Assembly (NCBI GenBank): GCA_016858145.1
Contig: JAEHOE010000040.1
Span: 849,763 to 913,762 of the forward strand
Reading direction: 5' to 3'
Source of the DNA: Edaphochlamys debaryana
Lineage: Eukaryota; Chlorophyta; Chlorophyceae; Chlamydomonadales
Length of the DNA: 64,000 nt
Shown here: positions 37,093-48,600 of the stretch, piece by piece
Position numbering within the stretch: the first letter of the stretch is position 1
How the letters are laid out: every line of letters starts with the position of its first letter
Translations under genes and position numbers: made by a program
The notes under the pieces: generated by a model
What the model was told of the DNA's origin: nothing
Databases searched by the model: none
The model's input: the letters and a program-made list of their open reading frames with translations, nothing else

Positions 37093-38026
37093 CGCCTCCC
37101 CTTCCACCCGATGGGCAGGGGGGCTACAGCTGGACATGACCATATCTAAGCCGACCGTGGGGGACTGTCTCGGGCCAGGCAGTTTGCTCATGCCCCGGCG
37201 ACCCGTGCAATGCCCGGTCGCTGCTGGCGCTAGGCGAGGACATTCTGTGGACTGGTCTGCAGACAGTGCAGAGCCGCTCCGCCGTCGGGCGAAACCTGGC
37301 CGCATGAGTCCAGCTCATGAATTCTGGCTGACAAGCTGACGTCCTGAAGGTGCATGGTGTGTGCGTCACGGACAGAGGCGGACGTCAAGTTCGACCTGTC
37401 TGGACCCTAGGCTGGGGCAGGGTCAGGGCGCCGTGAGCCTGGTCCGCCGTGGCACATGTGACACTTCAGCTGTTTAATTATGACCAGTGTGATCGACCGG
37501 ATTCCCCGACAGCTAACACTGGATGCCCACCACACCTACAGCGGTAACACCATACTGACTCTTAGGAAGGTAACGTATGTGACCCCTAGGCCAATTGCAC
37601 CGTTCCGTATCTGCTGCCCGGTTCGACGCCGAATAGACCTTTCTGACTAGCTGCCTGTCTCACAGACGCACACCAGGCCCAGCGCCGTCATCCTGCCCGA
37701 TTGCTACGGTGACGTCGTCAATACATAAATAAGGCTACGTCCGCGCCGCCAGCGCAGTCGGGACTTCCCTCTTAGTCCGGAGCTCACGGGGGATGCTCGC
37801 CCCTATCAGCCCCCTGATACTTTGATTAGTTCATCAAGCCGCCTGCTCGGTCGGCTCGTGCCCCGCCCCTCGGACCTCGGTGAAGCTCGCCACCGTGGCA
37901 GCGGCTCACACAGCAGCCCTTACTTCGAAAGCTCTCTCTCTCTCTCCGCCTACGCTCTGTACTCCCATCAATACTCTCTCACATGAACACGGCGCATCGA
38001 CGGACCCAGGCCGCGCCACGACGTGA
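37093..38026. other. Convergent intergenic region between two 3' ends
   Basis: 934 bp between the stop of the plus-strand SAM/ankyrin/IQ gene and the stop of the minus-strand unknown gene. Only 3' UTRs are expected. It is less GC-rich in 37440-37860, has a short (ct)n tract near 37929-37946, and I saw no exact TGTAA signal for either gene. Confidence 0.5.
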
Positions 38027-41000
38027 TCACGTCCGGCCTCCGCCCCCGCCCTCGTCACCCCGGCCTACCCCACCCCCCTGGATCTGCCCCCCCGCGTCGC
38101 CGCTTCGGACCACGGCCTCCTCGGCCTGCCCCGGCCCCCAGCCCTGCGGCGCCGGCCCCCAGGAGCCAGGCACCACCAGCGCATTCGGCGGCGGAGGGCG
38201 CTGCCCTAGCAACCTCGCGCCGCCGTTGCCGTACCCCACTTGCGGCCGCACGAACGCGCCGGCGCCCAGCGGCGGTCCTGTCGGCACCGGCCCTGCTGGC
38301 CCGCCCCGGCCCGGCCCCGCCCCCGCCCCTGCTGCGCCCGCTCCACCGCCGAGGTCGTACGGCAGCCCCACGCCCATGTCCGCCTCGTCCATCGAGCTGT
38401 ACGACAGACCGGCGGCACCACGCTCATACGCCGTGCGAGCGAGCGAGCTGCGGCTGTTGGAGGGACCGTACTGCCCGCCGGCGGTGCCGGCGGCGCCGGC
38501 AGCGCCTGCCGCGCCGTCCTGGCCCGCGGCCGCCCCCCCGCCGCCCTGCCCCGGCGACAGCCAGTAGAGGCGCTCCGAGATGCGGTCGTTGGAGCCCAGG
38601 TACTCGTTGCTGTGGCCGTCGCGGGCGCTGCGGACCCAGCCCACGCGCAGGAACACCTGCGGCCGGGGCGGGGGGCAAGGTGCGGGGAGAGGCCGGTCGG
38701 CACGCAAGCGCGGTTGGCGATCCCCAAAGCGCGAGCCCGCGGGTAGGATGCGCCGCTCGAAATAGGAGGCAGCCAGCACCCAGGCAGCGGCACATGTTCC
38801 CGACTCCCGCTGCCTGGGCCGTGGCGCCCCACCGAGTTCATGGCGGGGGCCGAGTCCGCCAGGCTCTCCAGCATCTCCAGCCGCTCCTTGTAGGACTCGG
38901 CCTGCGCGCATGGGGCCGGGAGGGGAGGGCAGGCGGGGTGACGCGCTGGGTGCTGGCGTGCCGCGGGAAGGGTCCGCCTCGAAGGCCAAGCAGCCGGCCA
39001 AGGGCGGCAATGGCAAGGACCCGCACTGACAAGGCCCCCCCCCGCTCACGTTGGGCAGCGGCACGTACGTCACGGGGGCCAGCCTCAGCCGGTGCTGCTC
39101 GGGTGTGCGCACCTGGCGGGAGGGGGGTGGAGAGAGACGGCAGTTGGCACACTCCAGGCAAGGGACTTGGCGTGCGTGCACAGCATCAGCCGCAGCCTGG
39201 CCCGCAGCTTGCATCACCACCTGTCCGCCGCACGACGACCTGTCCGTTGCACCCGTGCGCCCGCCCAGCACCCCGCACCCACCCAGAAGGGGTCCAGCAG
39301 GTCGATGGTGTCCACCAGCAGCTGCTGCAGCAGCAGCAGCCGCGACCAGGAGTTCATGGGGAAGGGGCCGGTGCCGGGCCAGCCGCCCGGGGTGGCGATG
39401 AGGCCCACCTGGGGAGCGGAGCACGGGCCAACAGCGCAGGCAAGTGGAGATCAGCGGGCCTGGTCAGCCCGACACAAGTGCGGGTACCGCCTGCATGCTG
39501 TCGAGGACAGCGCCCCTCCCCTTCCGCACTTCCAACACCACACCCGCCTCCCTTGCCCGCCCCCGCCCCCACCAGGTCCTGGAACACGGGCTTGAGCCAG
39601 GCGGCGAAGGCGGGGTCGCTGTAGTAGCGGCGGTAGAAGTCCGAGTAGGACAGCGTGTAGTGCCGGGAGGCGCCTGGGGGGGGGGGAAGGAGAGGCAGGG
39701 CGTTGGCGGGCGGAGGCTGGCCGGGGCGCAGGCGAGCGCAGGGGACCTTCAGGCCAGTGGGCAGCAGTTGCCGCCCCCGTTACTCCTCCTCCTCACTCAC
39801 CCACGGGTGTGATGATCATCATGCTCCCCACTGCAAGGGAAGGGGTGAGGTAGGCAGGAGGCACACGAGCCGCGGCGCACGGCGTGCGTCGAAGGCCAGC
39901 GCAGGGGGCTAGAGCAGGCCGGCACTACCCCGACCTGCCCCGACCCGCCTTAGTCTCAAGTGGCTCCAATCCAAGGGCTCAGGCGAGTCTGCCCATTCAC
40001 TCCGAAGGCCCCGGCAGCATTTCGCGACCTGGGCCGTCAACTGCGTCCCCTTCCCCTGCCCGCCCTCCTCACCTGCACGCTGCGTCCCTCGGGACATGCG
40101 CAGCACGTTGCTGCCCGGCCACGACTCCGCCAGCCCCGTATCGCCCCGCACCCGCGCCTTCACGAGAGGGAGCTTGGCCACCGCCGCTGCCGCTGCCGCC
40201 TCCGCCCCTCCACCGCCGCTGGTGCTCGCTACCGGCTGCGGCGCCACTGCTACACCCACAACACTCGAACTAGAGGGTACCGGCTGTGGCCCCACTCCGT
40301 TTCCCGAGGCGCTGTTCGCTGCTGCCAAGGCCGCAGCCAACGGCGCAGCGGACGACGACGACGCGCCGTTGCCCTCAGCCGGGCTGGCCGGCTCCGCTGC
40401 CGCCACCGCGGCCGCTGCCACGGCGGCCGCCACCTTTGCCCGAGCGAGCGCCGACTGCACCGACTCCTGGACGTCCCCGTGCGGCACCGCGGGGCGGCTG
40501 CGTGCGCCCGGGTGGTCCCGGGTGTCGCCCTCGTCGAACCAGGCCTGGCGCGGGCGGGAGGGCGGAGCAAGGGGGTGGGAGCGGCATGGGAGGCATTCTG
40601 GCGGCTTGGCCCCGGCCCCAGCACGGACTAGCACCCGTCCCCCGCACCCGCCCCGCGCCCCTGCTCCCCGCCCCCGCGCCCTCCGGAAGCCCCACCTGCA
40701 GCGCCGAGGAGTGTGCGCACAGGATGAAGCGGAAGCCCTCCACCAGGGTGGCCAGCGTGTCGGTGCCCTGGGGCGTGTGAGGGGGGGGGGGGACCGTGAG
40801 GCGCGGGAGGAGCGGGTGGTGACTGCGGAAGAGGGCCCGGGACGCAGGGCGCCTGCCAGCACCCGTGTGCCCCCTCCGCCCCCACCTCCCACCCTCAGGG
40901 GCGCCCACCTGCGGGTTGCCCTGCTGCAGGAAGGAGCGCTCGCGCGGCCCCTCCCGCCGCACGATCTCCACGAAGCCCAGGAACTGCGCAATGGTGAAGA

Positions 41001-42172
41001 GCGTGTAGAGCACCTCCTCCTCCACCACGCCCCGCCCGCCGCCACGTGCCTGCGTGGAGGGCACGCGGGTCCACACGGCTCAGCAGAAGGACGCGGGCCA
41101 GCTTACAACCCCTCCGCCCGAAGACCTTCACCCAAGGCCTCGCAGCCGCGCGCTGCTCAGCCTCCGGTCCTGTCCCCCACCCTCCGCCACCCGGCTCAGA
41201 CGCCGGCTCGAACCCTCACAACTATTCCTCCCCGCCCTCGACGCCATTCCCTCCCCCCCCTCCCGTACCCCCCCCCCCGCACCGTCCTCCCGGTGGCCAC
41301 CGTCACCAGCCGGTTCTCCAGGTCCACCGCCGCCTCCAGCAGCGGCCCCCGGTAGCGAGCCACCAGCGACCGCATCTCCTTCACCTGCAGGGCGGCCTGC
41401 CGGTCCCGCTCCACCTGCAGGGGCGGAGGAGGCGTGGGCGGAGGGGCAGGGGTCGATGCTGGGGCCAGGGGGGCGCAGGGATGGGCGCACGGGAGGACGG
41501 GATGCGTGGAAGCTGCTTAGGTGTTGAGAGGTTTGCAGGCCCGCGGTCCCTCCCAGAGGCATGCGGCGCCACTTAGCGCCCTGCCCCATGCTCGACGGAA
41601 TGGCCTGGTAATGACTGCAGTGCTTAGCGCTCTGGAGGTATTCTGCAGTGCACTGCGGTACCGCCACCCTTGTCAGGCGGTGAGGAGAGCGCGAATGCAG
41701 GGCCGCAGGGTCCCCCTACGCGCCTGTTTGGCAAGGTCGGCCCGCTTCCGCTCGGTGAGGAGGCCCCCATAGAGGTTGACCGAGACCGAGGCGACGGCGA
41801 CTGTGAGAGCACAAATGCACGGGGAGGGGAAGGGGTGTCTGGGGGCACGTCACGCACCAACAACCCACAGCGCGTTGTTGCCCGTGCTAGCTCCACGAGC
41901 GCCCGATTAGACTTTGCTCCCAATTTCTCACTCAGAGCCGTTAGCACTGCGGCACTGCCCCCGTCCAGCAGGTTCGTGAAGGCCTCCATCTCGTCGAACA
42001 TAGCCTTTGCGACCAATCGCCGCCGGCCTCGCGCTGGTGCCGCATTTGCTCGTGAGCGACGAGTACCAGGTGAGCGCTTTCTACCCTGGTCGCTGGGACG
42101 ATGCTGGAATGGATGCCTCAGAGCAGGGGCCCGGGCCGCGCTGCCACATCCGACGCCCCGTAAGCGTAGCAT
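38027..42172 (-). CDS. Conserved protein of unknown function with probable organellar presequence, about 738 aa, 12 exons
   Basis: Exons: 42172-41869, 41800-41724, 41414-41283, 41049-40909, 40767-40696, 40544-40073, 39830-39801, 39673-39573, 39408-39283, 39112-39050, 38901-38833, 38656-38027; all phases agree. The N-terminus MLRLRGVGCGSAARAPALRH and onward is Arg/Ala/Ser-rich and poor in acidic residues, like a chloroplast transit peptide. A short hydrophobic segment FAVASVSVNLYGGLL follows at about 102-116. The conserved-looking core is about 117-242 (DRQAALQVKEMRSLVARYRG, EEEVLYTLFTIAQFLGFVEI, LVEGFRFILCAHSSALQ) and 400-529 (HYTLSYSDFYRRYYSDPAFA, WSRLLLLQQLLVDTIDLLDP). An Ala/Ser-rich insert (243-400) and a Gly/Ala/Pro-rich tail (530-738) are low complexity. 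I do not recognise the family. The exon 2 donor appears to be GC (cag/gcgcgt), the weakest junction. Confidence 0.72.
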
Positions 42173-42945
42173 AAGCAAGTGCCTTCGGTAAGGGCTGTTG
42201 CTTGAGCTACCGCATTGTTGCAATGACCGGGGAGGACTGCAAGAGAAGAGTTGCGAGTTGGAAAAGGCACTAGTTGCGATAATATAAGCTTGACGTGGAA
42301 AAGAATGGCGTAGTAGTAGTCCGAGAGCTGGGTGTGTTTCGGCACGTCCGAAGCCCCCCAAGTCCCATCCCCCCGTCCGCGCCCCTTCGTCCAGCAAACG
42401 TCCCCACCCAGCCGCCTCCGCCCTGGTCACACACGCCCACGCCCACAAACCAGCTACCCTTCCCACCGTACGCGGCATTGCACGACACTGCTACATGGTG
42501 AGTATGGGTAAGTAGCGGTAAGTCTCTGCAATTCAGGCGCCACCGTCGCTCTAAGCCGAACGGCCGCTCGTCGCCCCCGGCTCGCCACCCCTGTCCTCAC
42601 CATGTGTCCCCCGTCACAGCCTGCGCCGCTCACCACCGAAAGTGCCCCAGCACTCCCGGCCCCCCGCTGTCCCCGCGCCCCTTCGGCGTCCAGCAAACGT
42701 CCCCACCCAGCGCTTTCCCCGCCCCCTTTCCCTACCCTAGCAAATTTCGTACCGGGAAGATGAGCAGGGGCTGGGATGGCGTGCCGGGTAACCTTTGCTC
42801 GCTCGGGCCGTGGCTCAACCACTTCCCAGGGGCGTGGCGCGAGCGTGGCGCGAGTGTGGCGCGAGCGTGGCGCGTGCTCCCTAGGCTGCGGGCGTGGTGG
42901 CTTGCACGTCATCCAGCTTGTCGGCTTGTGGCTTCGCCCCGCTCC
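42173..42945. other. Upstream region of the unknown gene, with short local repeats
   Basis: This should hold the promoter of the minus-strand gene ending at 38027. No exon is supported. A stretch containing ccagcaaacgtccccaccca occurs twice (near 42391 and 42690), each after cgcgccccttcg, indicating a small local duplication. Confidence 0.5.
42833..42876. repeat. Four tandem 11-bp repeats
   Basis: The unit gcgtggcgcga is repeated four times in tandem with one substitution (gtgtggcgcga) and a last imperfect unit ending cgcgt. Confidence 0.85.
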
Positions 42946-42952
42946 TCTCTCA

Positions 42953-43338
42953 AGGTCTGGCAAGAGACCGCGCTTTCTGGGGTCCGACGAGGTCCATCAC
43001 CGATGCGGGCGTGCGGGCCTGCGCGCCTGCCCCCAAGCGGCCCCCCAGACTTGCGCTTTTTGGACGGCGGATCGCAGCAGCAAGCTTTCATGGGGGTTCT
43101 GGTCCAGGTGGTTCCGTCTCGAAGGGGTAGGAGCACGCGCAGCTGCGTGGGGGTCCGGCGCTCAGCGGCGGGAGGCAGTCGTTGGAGGCAGCTGTGGCCA
43201 TGGCGGGGCCACAGCTGGCCTGGCTACACGCTGGGGCGCCGCGGCCGCGGCCCAGTGGGGAGGCTCGTGCTCTGGTCCCACGGACGGCTCTGGTAGGACG
43301 CCCCGCTCAAGGGCTCAAGTGTCTGCCCTTGTTAGGAT
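42953..43338 (+). repeat. Diverged partial copy of the 1.8-kb satellite unit
   Basis: From ggtctggcaagagaccgcgc to gtgtctgcccttgtt this stretch matches 46445-46816 of the satellite, with substitutions and small indels at roughly one site in ten. The main satellite units differ from each other far less, so this is an old outlier copy, later used as the landing site of the truncated LINE. Confidence 0.85.
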
Positions 43339-45534
43339 GCGTTTGGTTACACAGGGTGCCTCCCCGAGCCAATGCGGCAAGCGCAAAGGTAGGGAGGACT
43401 TTAACGGAGCGGCAGGCCTCGGAACCCCATGCCCCCCAGCCGAAGCCGGAAGCGTCCTGAACAACCGCAGAACAGCGCACCCACTAACTCAACACGGGCC
43501 GTGCGCAATACTAAAGCGCCCAAAGGCGGAGGGCAAGAGCCAAGCGGCAGCAGCCACCGAGCTCAGGTCATCTCACTCAGTCCAAGGGCGCACACAGGCC
43601 AACCGCAGAGGACAACAGCCAACCAGACAGCAGCCACAGGACCGCAACAATCACCCGTCCGAAGCGGACGACGAATCATCATCAAGAGGCACAGTGCACA
43701 CCACGTGCCCGGAAACAGAGGAGCCCAGGAAGACGTGGCTCCCCGTAACCACATCCCAGCCACGAGGCCGCGAGCCGAGCGCCGCAAAGGACCACAGCCG
43801 GGACACGAAGTCAGCAATCACACGTGCCCCCACACTGCGCACACGGGCGGCGGGCACCGTCCCACGCGGGCCACACCTGGCACCATACAACGCCTGCCGC
43901 ATATTCCGTTCGTTGGGGTCTGCACCAATCACAGGTGTGCACGCCCAATGTCTGTGCTTCCTAATTCGTTCATGTACTCGCAAAGTGCCGTAGCAACGGG
44001 GCACGACCAAAAGTGATGCTCCCTAGGCCCATGCGTCATCAAGGCACCACAGGGGCAGCGGGGGGCACCGGAGGCCTGGCGCCGGCCCCTGGACTGGCCC
44101 CGCCCTCGCCCACGCCCACGCCCGCGACCCCGCCCACGCCCACGCCCTCGGCGCCCTTGGCCGGGACACGAAGCCCCTGCGCCCGCATCCCCCTCCGCCG
44201 CCGCGGCCTGCGCCGCCCGACGCTCCTGCATGGCGAAGAACGCAAACCCGTCCAGGGCCAGCCGCCAGAAGGGCTCCTTGTGCTCATTTTCCCAGCGCAG
44301 GCCCCACAGCCGCGCCAGGGTGCTCCGCAGCGCAGGCCGAGTGCCTGCGACACGAAGGCCCCATGCTTCGCATCCAGCGCCTCTATGCGCGGCGCCAGCT
44401 GCAGGGACGTGGCCACCTTGACGGACAGCGCAGCCACGGGGACGACCGCCGCCCCAAGGCGCCAGCCCAGCGCATCCAGGCAAGCCCGCCAGGCAGCCCG
44501 GGGCTCCCGGGAGGCGGCAGGTCCTGCAGCCAGCGCAGCGCGCGCCGCAGCCGCCCACCCATCGGGCAGGCGGCCAAGCAGAGCCGCAAACCGCTCCAGC
44601 GCCAACAGCCCATCCTGCAGAGCGGGGTCGAGCTGAGAGTGGTCGCAGCCCTGATCACCGGGGCCCCAGAGCCGCAGCACGTGCCGAAGCACACGCCGTC
44701 GGTACATCAGGGTCCAACGCCGCCGCTGACGTGGGGAGGGCGGCTGCCCAGGCTGCAGCGCGGCCCGCTCCACCCGGACAGCGTGGAACGCGTCCCAGCA
44801 GCGCACAGCCACCCCAAAGGAGGTGAGGGAGCCAAGGGCGAACAGGTCAGGGGGGTCAGCCTCCAGCCCAGTGCCGCCGGCGGCCGCGGGAAGAGCTGGG
44901 TTCCACTACAGCGGAGCGGCAGCGCACCAGGGGCCCGCCGCCAGGGCGTCGGGGCGGATGACCTCCACGGGGGGCAGGGGCCCGAAGGCACCCACCAGGC
45001 GTGCGAAGGCAGGGCACGGAGCGCTGCTGACGAGGGCGGCGAGGTCATCACCACGGAGGGCCAGCAGGCACAGCGGGTGGGCGGCGCGGCGGAGCCGCAG
45101 CAGCAGGGCCAGGCCAACTTGGGCCCATGGCGGGGTGTACGGCGAGAGGCCGCATGCGCCCAGCAGGAGGCGCGCCGCCAGGACCGCGTGGCGGCCCTGC
45201 ACGTGCTCCACGAGGGGCAGCAGTCCAAAGCCGCCAACCGCAGGAGGCAGGGCGAGGCAGGTGGGGCCAAGGCCTGGCCCGCGGGCGGCGGCAGCCGCCG
45301 AGCCAGGGGCGGCCGAGCGGTCGACAACAGAGGTCACGGCCGTGCTGAGGGCCGCCAAGTCGGCGGCCGGAGGCAGGCCCGCAAATTCCAGGTGGTACAG
45401 GACCCGGCTCAGCGCATACCCACTCACCGCCGCCCTTGTTAGGAAGCGGATTTACATGGGCCCCGCGCCCTGCGACGTAGAGGGCTCCGGGAAGCATCCC
45501 AGGAGCTCCTAGCATAAGGAGGCGTTTGGTTACA
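43339..45534 (-). mobile_element. 5'-truncated, decayed LINE fragment flanked by 13-bp target-site duplications
   Basis: A 13-bp direct repeat, gcgtttggttaca, lies at 43339-43351 and 45522-45534 and brackets about 2.17 kb. On the minus strand, broken frames resemble the C-terminal third of the complete LINE at 51105: ALSRVLYHLEFAGLPP versus GLGTLLYHCQHNGLPP, PAVGGFGLLPLVEH in both, KEPFWRLALDGF versus KEPLWRLAMDGF, and a zinc-knuckle CPCG...HHFWSC versus CPCG...HHFWYC. The endonuclease and reverse transcriptase are absent, as expected for a 5'-truncated insertion. Frame changes near 44800, 44560 and 44010 show decay. It is a relative, not a copy, of the complete element. Confidence 0.85.
43929..45427 (-). 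pseudogene. LINE ORF2 C-terminal remnant
   Basis: Three frame segments on the minus strand (45427-44906, 44812-44039, 44558-43929) together cover the post-RT region and C-terminal zinc knuckle of a LINE ORF2. A Gly-Arg repeat (about 44093-44165, from cgcccacgcc minisatellite DNA) interrupts the region before the knuckle. There is no start codon in context and no catalytic domain. Not functional. Confidence 0.8.
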
Positions 45535-45628
45535 GGATGCTGTGTAAACTTAGCCCCTGCGCCCAGTATCTTCTGAACAGTACATCAAAGCGCATCACCA
45601 GGATTTCCCGATTGGACCCCCCCGTGTC

Positions 45629-48600
45629 CTCTGGCCTGGCGCAGCCATGGTTGTCAGGGCGGCGGGGGCGAGGTGGGGGTAGGCGCGGCTGCTGCCTGCT
45701 GCCGTCTGTCTGCTGCCCTGGCAGAGGGGAAACTCGGGCCGGGTGCAGGGGCGCGTTGCGCGTGGCGGGGCGGTCCGGCGGCCCCGTGTGTTCGCCTCGG
45801 GGTCCCTGTCTTGCCCTCCTTCCCGTCCGCGTGCGGGGGCCAGGCGCCGTGCACTGATCGTCGCTCGTGTGAGGTCCATGCCACGGGAGCGGGCGTGCAC
45901 GGGAAGGGCACTTGTCCTGCTGGCCTGAGCGGCGGCCGAGTCCCGCGAGGGCCCGGCGGCACGCCTGCACGACCGCGATCATGTCGATGCGCAGTCTGGG
46001 GCTCCCATATCAGCACGCCTAATCAACACCCGGTCATAGAGTATAGCTCTACTTGCTTGTTCTCCCTTCCTATCGCGCCTCTGCGACTCACCAAGTTTCG
46101 CGACCTCGCCCGCCTCCCACATTTCAGCTCGGTGGATGCATTAACTGATGCTGCACTTTGGTTCAAGCATACTCGGTCTACAGCATAGCGCTCGCTGTGA
46201 CGGCTCACAAAAGAAGAGGCTTCTGAAGCGAATCGCGCCATCGCAACGACATACCCGCGACGTCTGTTCGACTGCTTTCCAGAATAGCTGAACCATCCGG
46301 CTACTACTCTGCAGCTCGACACTGGCGCTCGCGCTCGCCAAGCGGCCTTGATCGGCATTCTCGCGGGAGCAACCGGAGCACAGCGCGCGGCTGCAGCAAG
46401 CAGCAGTCTGGACGGGGTTGTGATCTCTTTGCGAGGGATTGCACAAGGTCTGGCAAGAGACCGCGCTTCTGGGTCCGACGAGGTCCATCCATCGATGTGT
46501 TGGGGGCATGCCGCCCAAAGCCCCCCAGGCCTTGCCCCTTGCGCTTTCTGGGCGCTGCATCGCGGCAGCAAGCTTTCATGGGGGTTCTGGTCCAGGTGGT
46601 TTCGTCTCGAAGGGCAGGAGCACGCGCAGCTGCGTGGGGGTCCGGCGCTCAGCGGCGGGAGGCACTCATTGGAGGCGGCTGTGGCCATGGCGGGACCACA
46701 CCTCGGGCTACACGCTGGGGCGCCCCGGCCGCGGCCCCGTGAGGAGGCTCGTGCTCTGGTCCCACGGACGGCTCTGGTAGCACGCCCAGCTCAAGGGCTC
46801 AAGTGTCTGCCCTTGTTCGCCCAGCTGCAGGGGTCGCTGGGCGTCGCCTGCATGCGGCGTGAGTGGTAGAGCGCGCTCCAAGCTAGCGCGCCCGCAGCTT
46901 GGAGTAGCAGAGGGAGCTTGACCGTCTGGCCTTGACGAGACCAAGCGACATGGTCCGTTCAGGGCCTGCTTGGCGTCGCTGTCAAGGGCGGACAAGCTGG
47001 TGGTGCACAGCCACTGGGGGGGGGGGCGGTGCAAGGGGCTGCGGAAGCCGGCGGGTGGCCGGACTCGAAGCCCAGCCGCGCCGTGGTACACGGCAGCTTG
47101 TGCAGGGGTCCGGGGCGCCACGGCATGCGGTAGAGGTGTGTCCAGCACGGGGGCCTTGCAGCGGAGGGAGCTTGCGTTGCTGCAGGGGTGTGCGCTCCCT
47201 CGGAAGCGGCCTCAGAGCGTGAGCTTGGGGCCGCTCATGCAGGGTTCTGTCGCTGTGGCGTTGCGTTGCTGCACTGTACTGGCCATGTGCTGCTGTGCAC
47301 GGCGTCTCTAGACGCCTGTATGCTGCCGGGCTGCTCCTCGTGTGGCCTTCTGGAATGGCGGAGGCTGCCTGCAAGGGCGACGCCGTGGACAGGCGTGAGT
47401 ATTGCGGGGCTGGTAGCGGGCCTCTGGCCTGGCGCAGCCATGGTTGTCAGGGCGGCGGGGGCGAGGTGGGGGTAGGCGCGGCTGCTGCCTGCTGCCGTCT
47501 GTCTGCTGCCCTGGCAGAGGGGAAACTCGGGCCGGGTGCAGGGGCGCGTTGCGCGTGGCGGGGCGGTCCGGCGGCCCCGTGTGTTCGCCTCGGGGTCCCT
47601 GTCTTGCCCTCCTTCCCGTCCGCGTGCGGGGGCCAGGCGCCGTGCACTGATCGTCACTCGTGTGAGGTCCATGCCACGGGAGCGGGCGTGCACGGGAAGG
47701 GCACTTGTCCTGCTGGCCTGAGCGGCGGCCGAGTCCCGCAAGGGCCCGGCGGCACGCCTACACGACCGCGATCATGTCGATGCGCAGTCTGGGGCTTCCA
47801 TATCAGCACACCTAATCAACACCCGGTCATAGAGTATAGCTCTACTTGCTTGTTCTCCCTTCCTATCGCGCCTCTGCGACTCACCAAGTTTCGCGACCTC
47901 GCCCGCCTCCCACATTTCAGCTCGGTGGATGCATTAACTGATGCTGCACTTTGGTTCAAGCATACTCGGTCTACAGCATAGCGCTCGCTGTGACGGCTCA
48001 CAAAAGAAGAAGAGGCTCCTGAAGCGAATCGCGCCATCGCAACGACATACCCGCGACGTCTGTTCGACTGCTTTCCAGAATAGCTGAACCATCCGGCTAC
48101 TACTCTGCAGCTCGACACTGGCGCTCGCGCTCGCCAAGCGGCCTTGATCGGCATTCTCGCGGGAGCAACCGGAGCACAGCGCGCGGCTGCAGCAAGCAGC
48201 AGTCTGGACGGGGTTGTGATCTCTTTGCGAGGGATTGCATAAGGTCTGGCAAGAGACCGCGCTTCTGGGTCCGACGAGGTCCATCCATCGATGCGTTGGG
48301 GGCATGCCGCCCAAAGCCCCCCAGGCCTTGCCCCTTGAGCTTTCTGGGCGCTGCATCGCGGCAGCAAGCTTTCATGGGGGTTCTGGTCCAGGTGGTTCCG
48401 TCTCGAAGGGCAGGAGCACGCGCAGCTGCGTGGGGGTCCGGCGCTCAGCGGCGGGAGGCACTCATTGGAGGCGGCTGCGGCCATGGCGGGGCCACACCTC
48501 GGGCTACACGCTGGGGCGCCGCGGCCGCGGCCCCGTGAGGAGGCTCGTGCTCTGGTCCCACGGACGGCTCTGGTAGCACGCCCAGCTCAAGGGCTCAAGT

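Noticed and set aside
47061..47071. Sequence resembling a tRNA-type B box on the minus strand of the satellite (gcttcgagtcc)
   Set aside because: No acceptable A box at the right spacing and no tRNA-like fold or terminator, so a SINE or tRNA gene is not supported.
47295..47981. Recurrent 228-229-aa plus-strand ORF in satellite units
   Set aside because: No recognisable domain, Cys/Gly-biased composition, broken in some units, and an equally long minus-strand ORF occurs in the same DNA.
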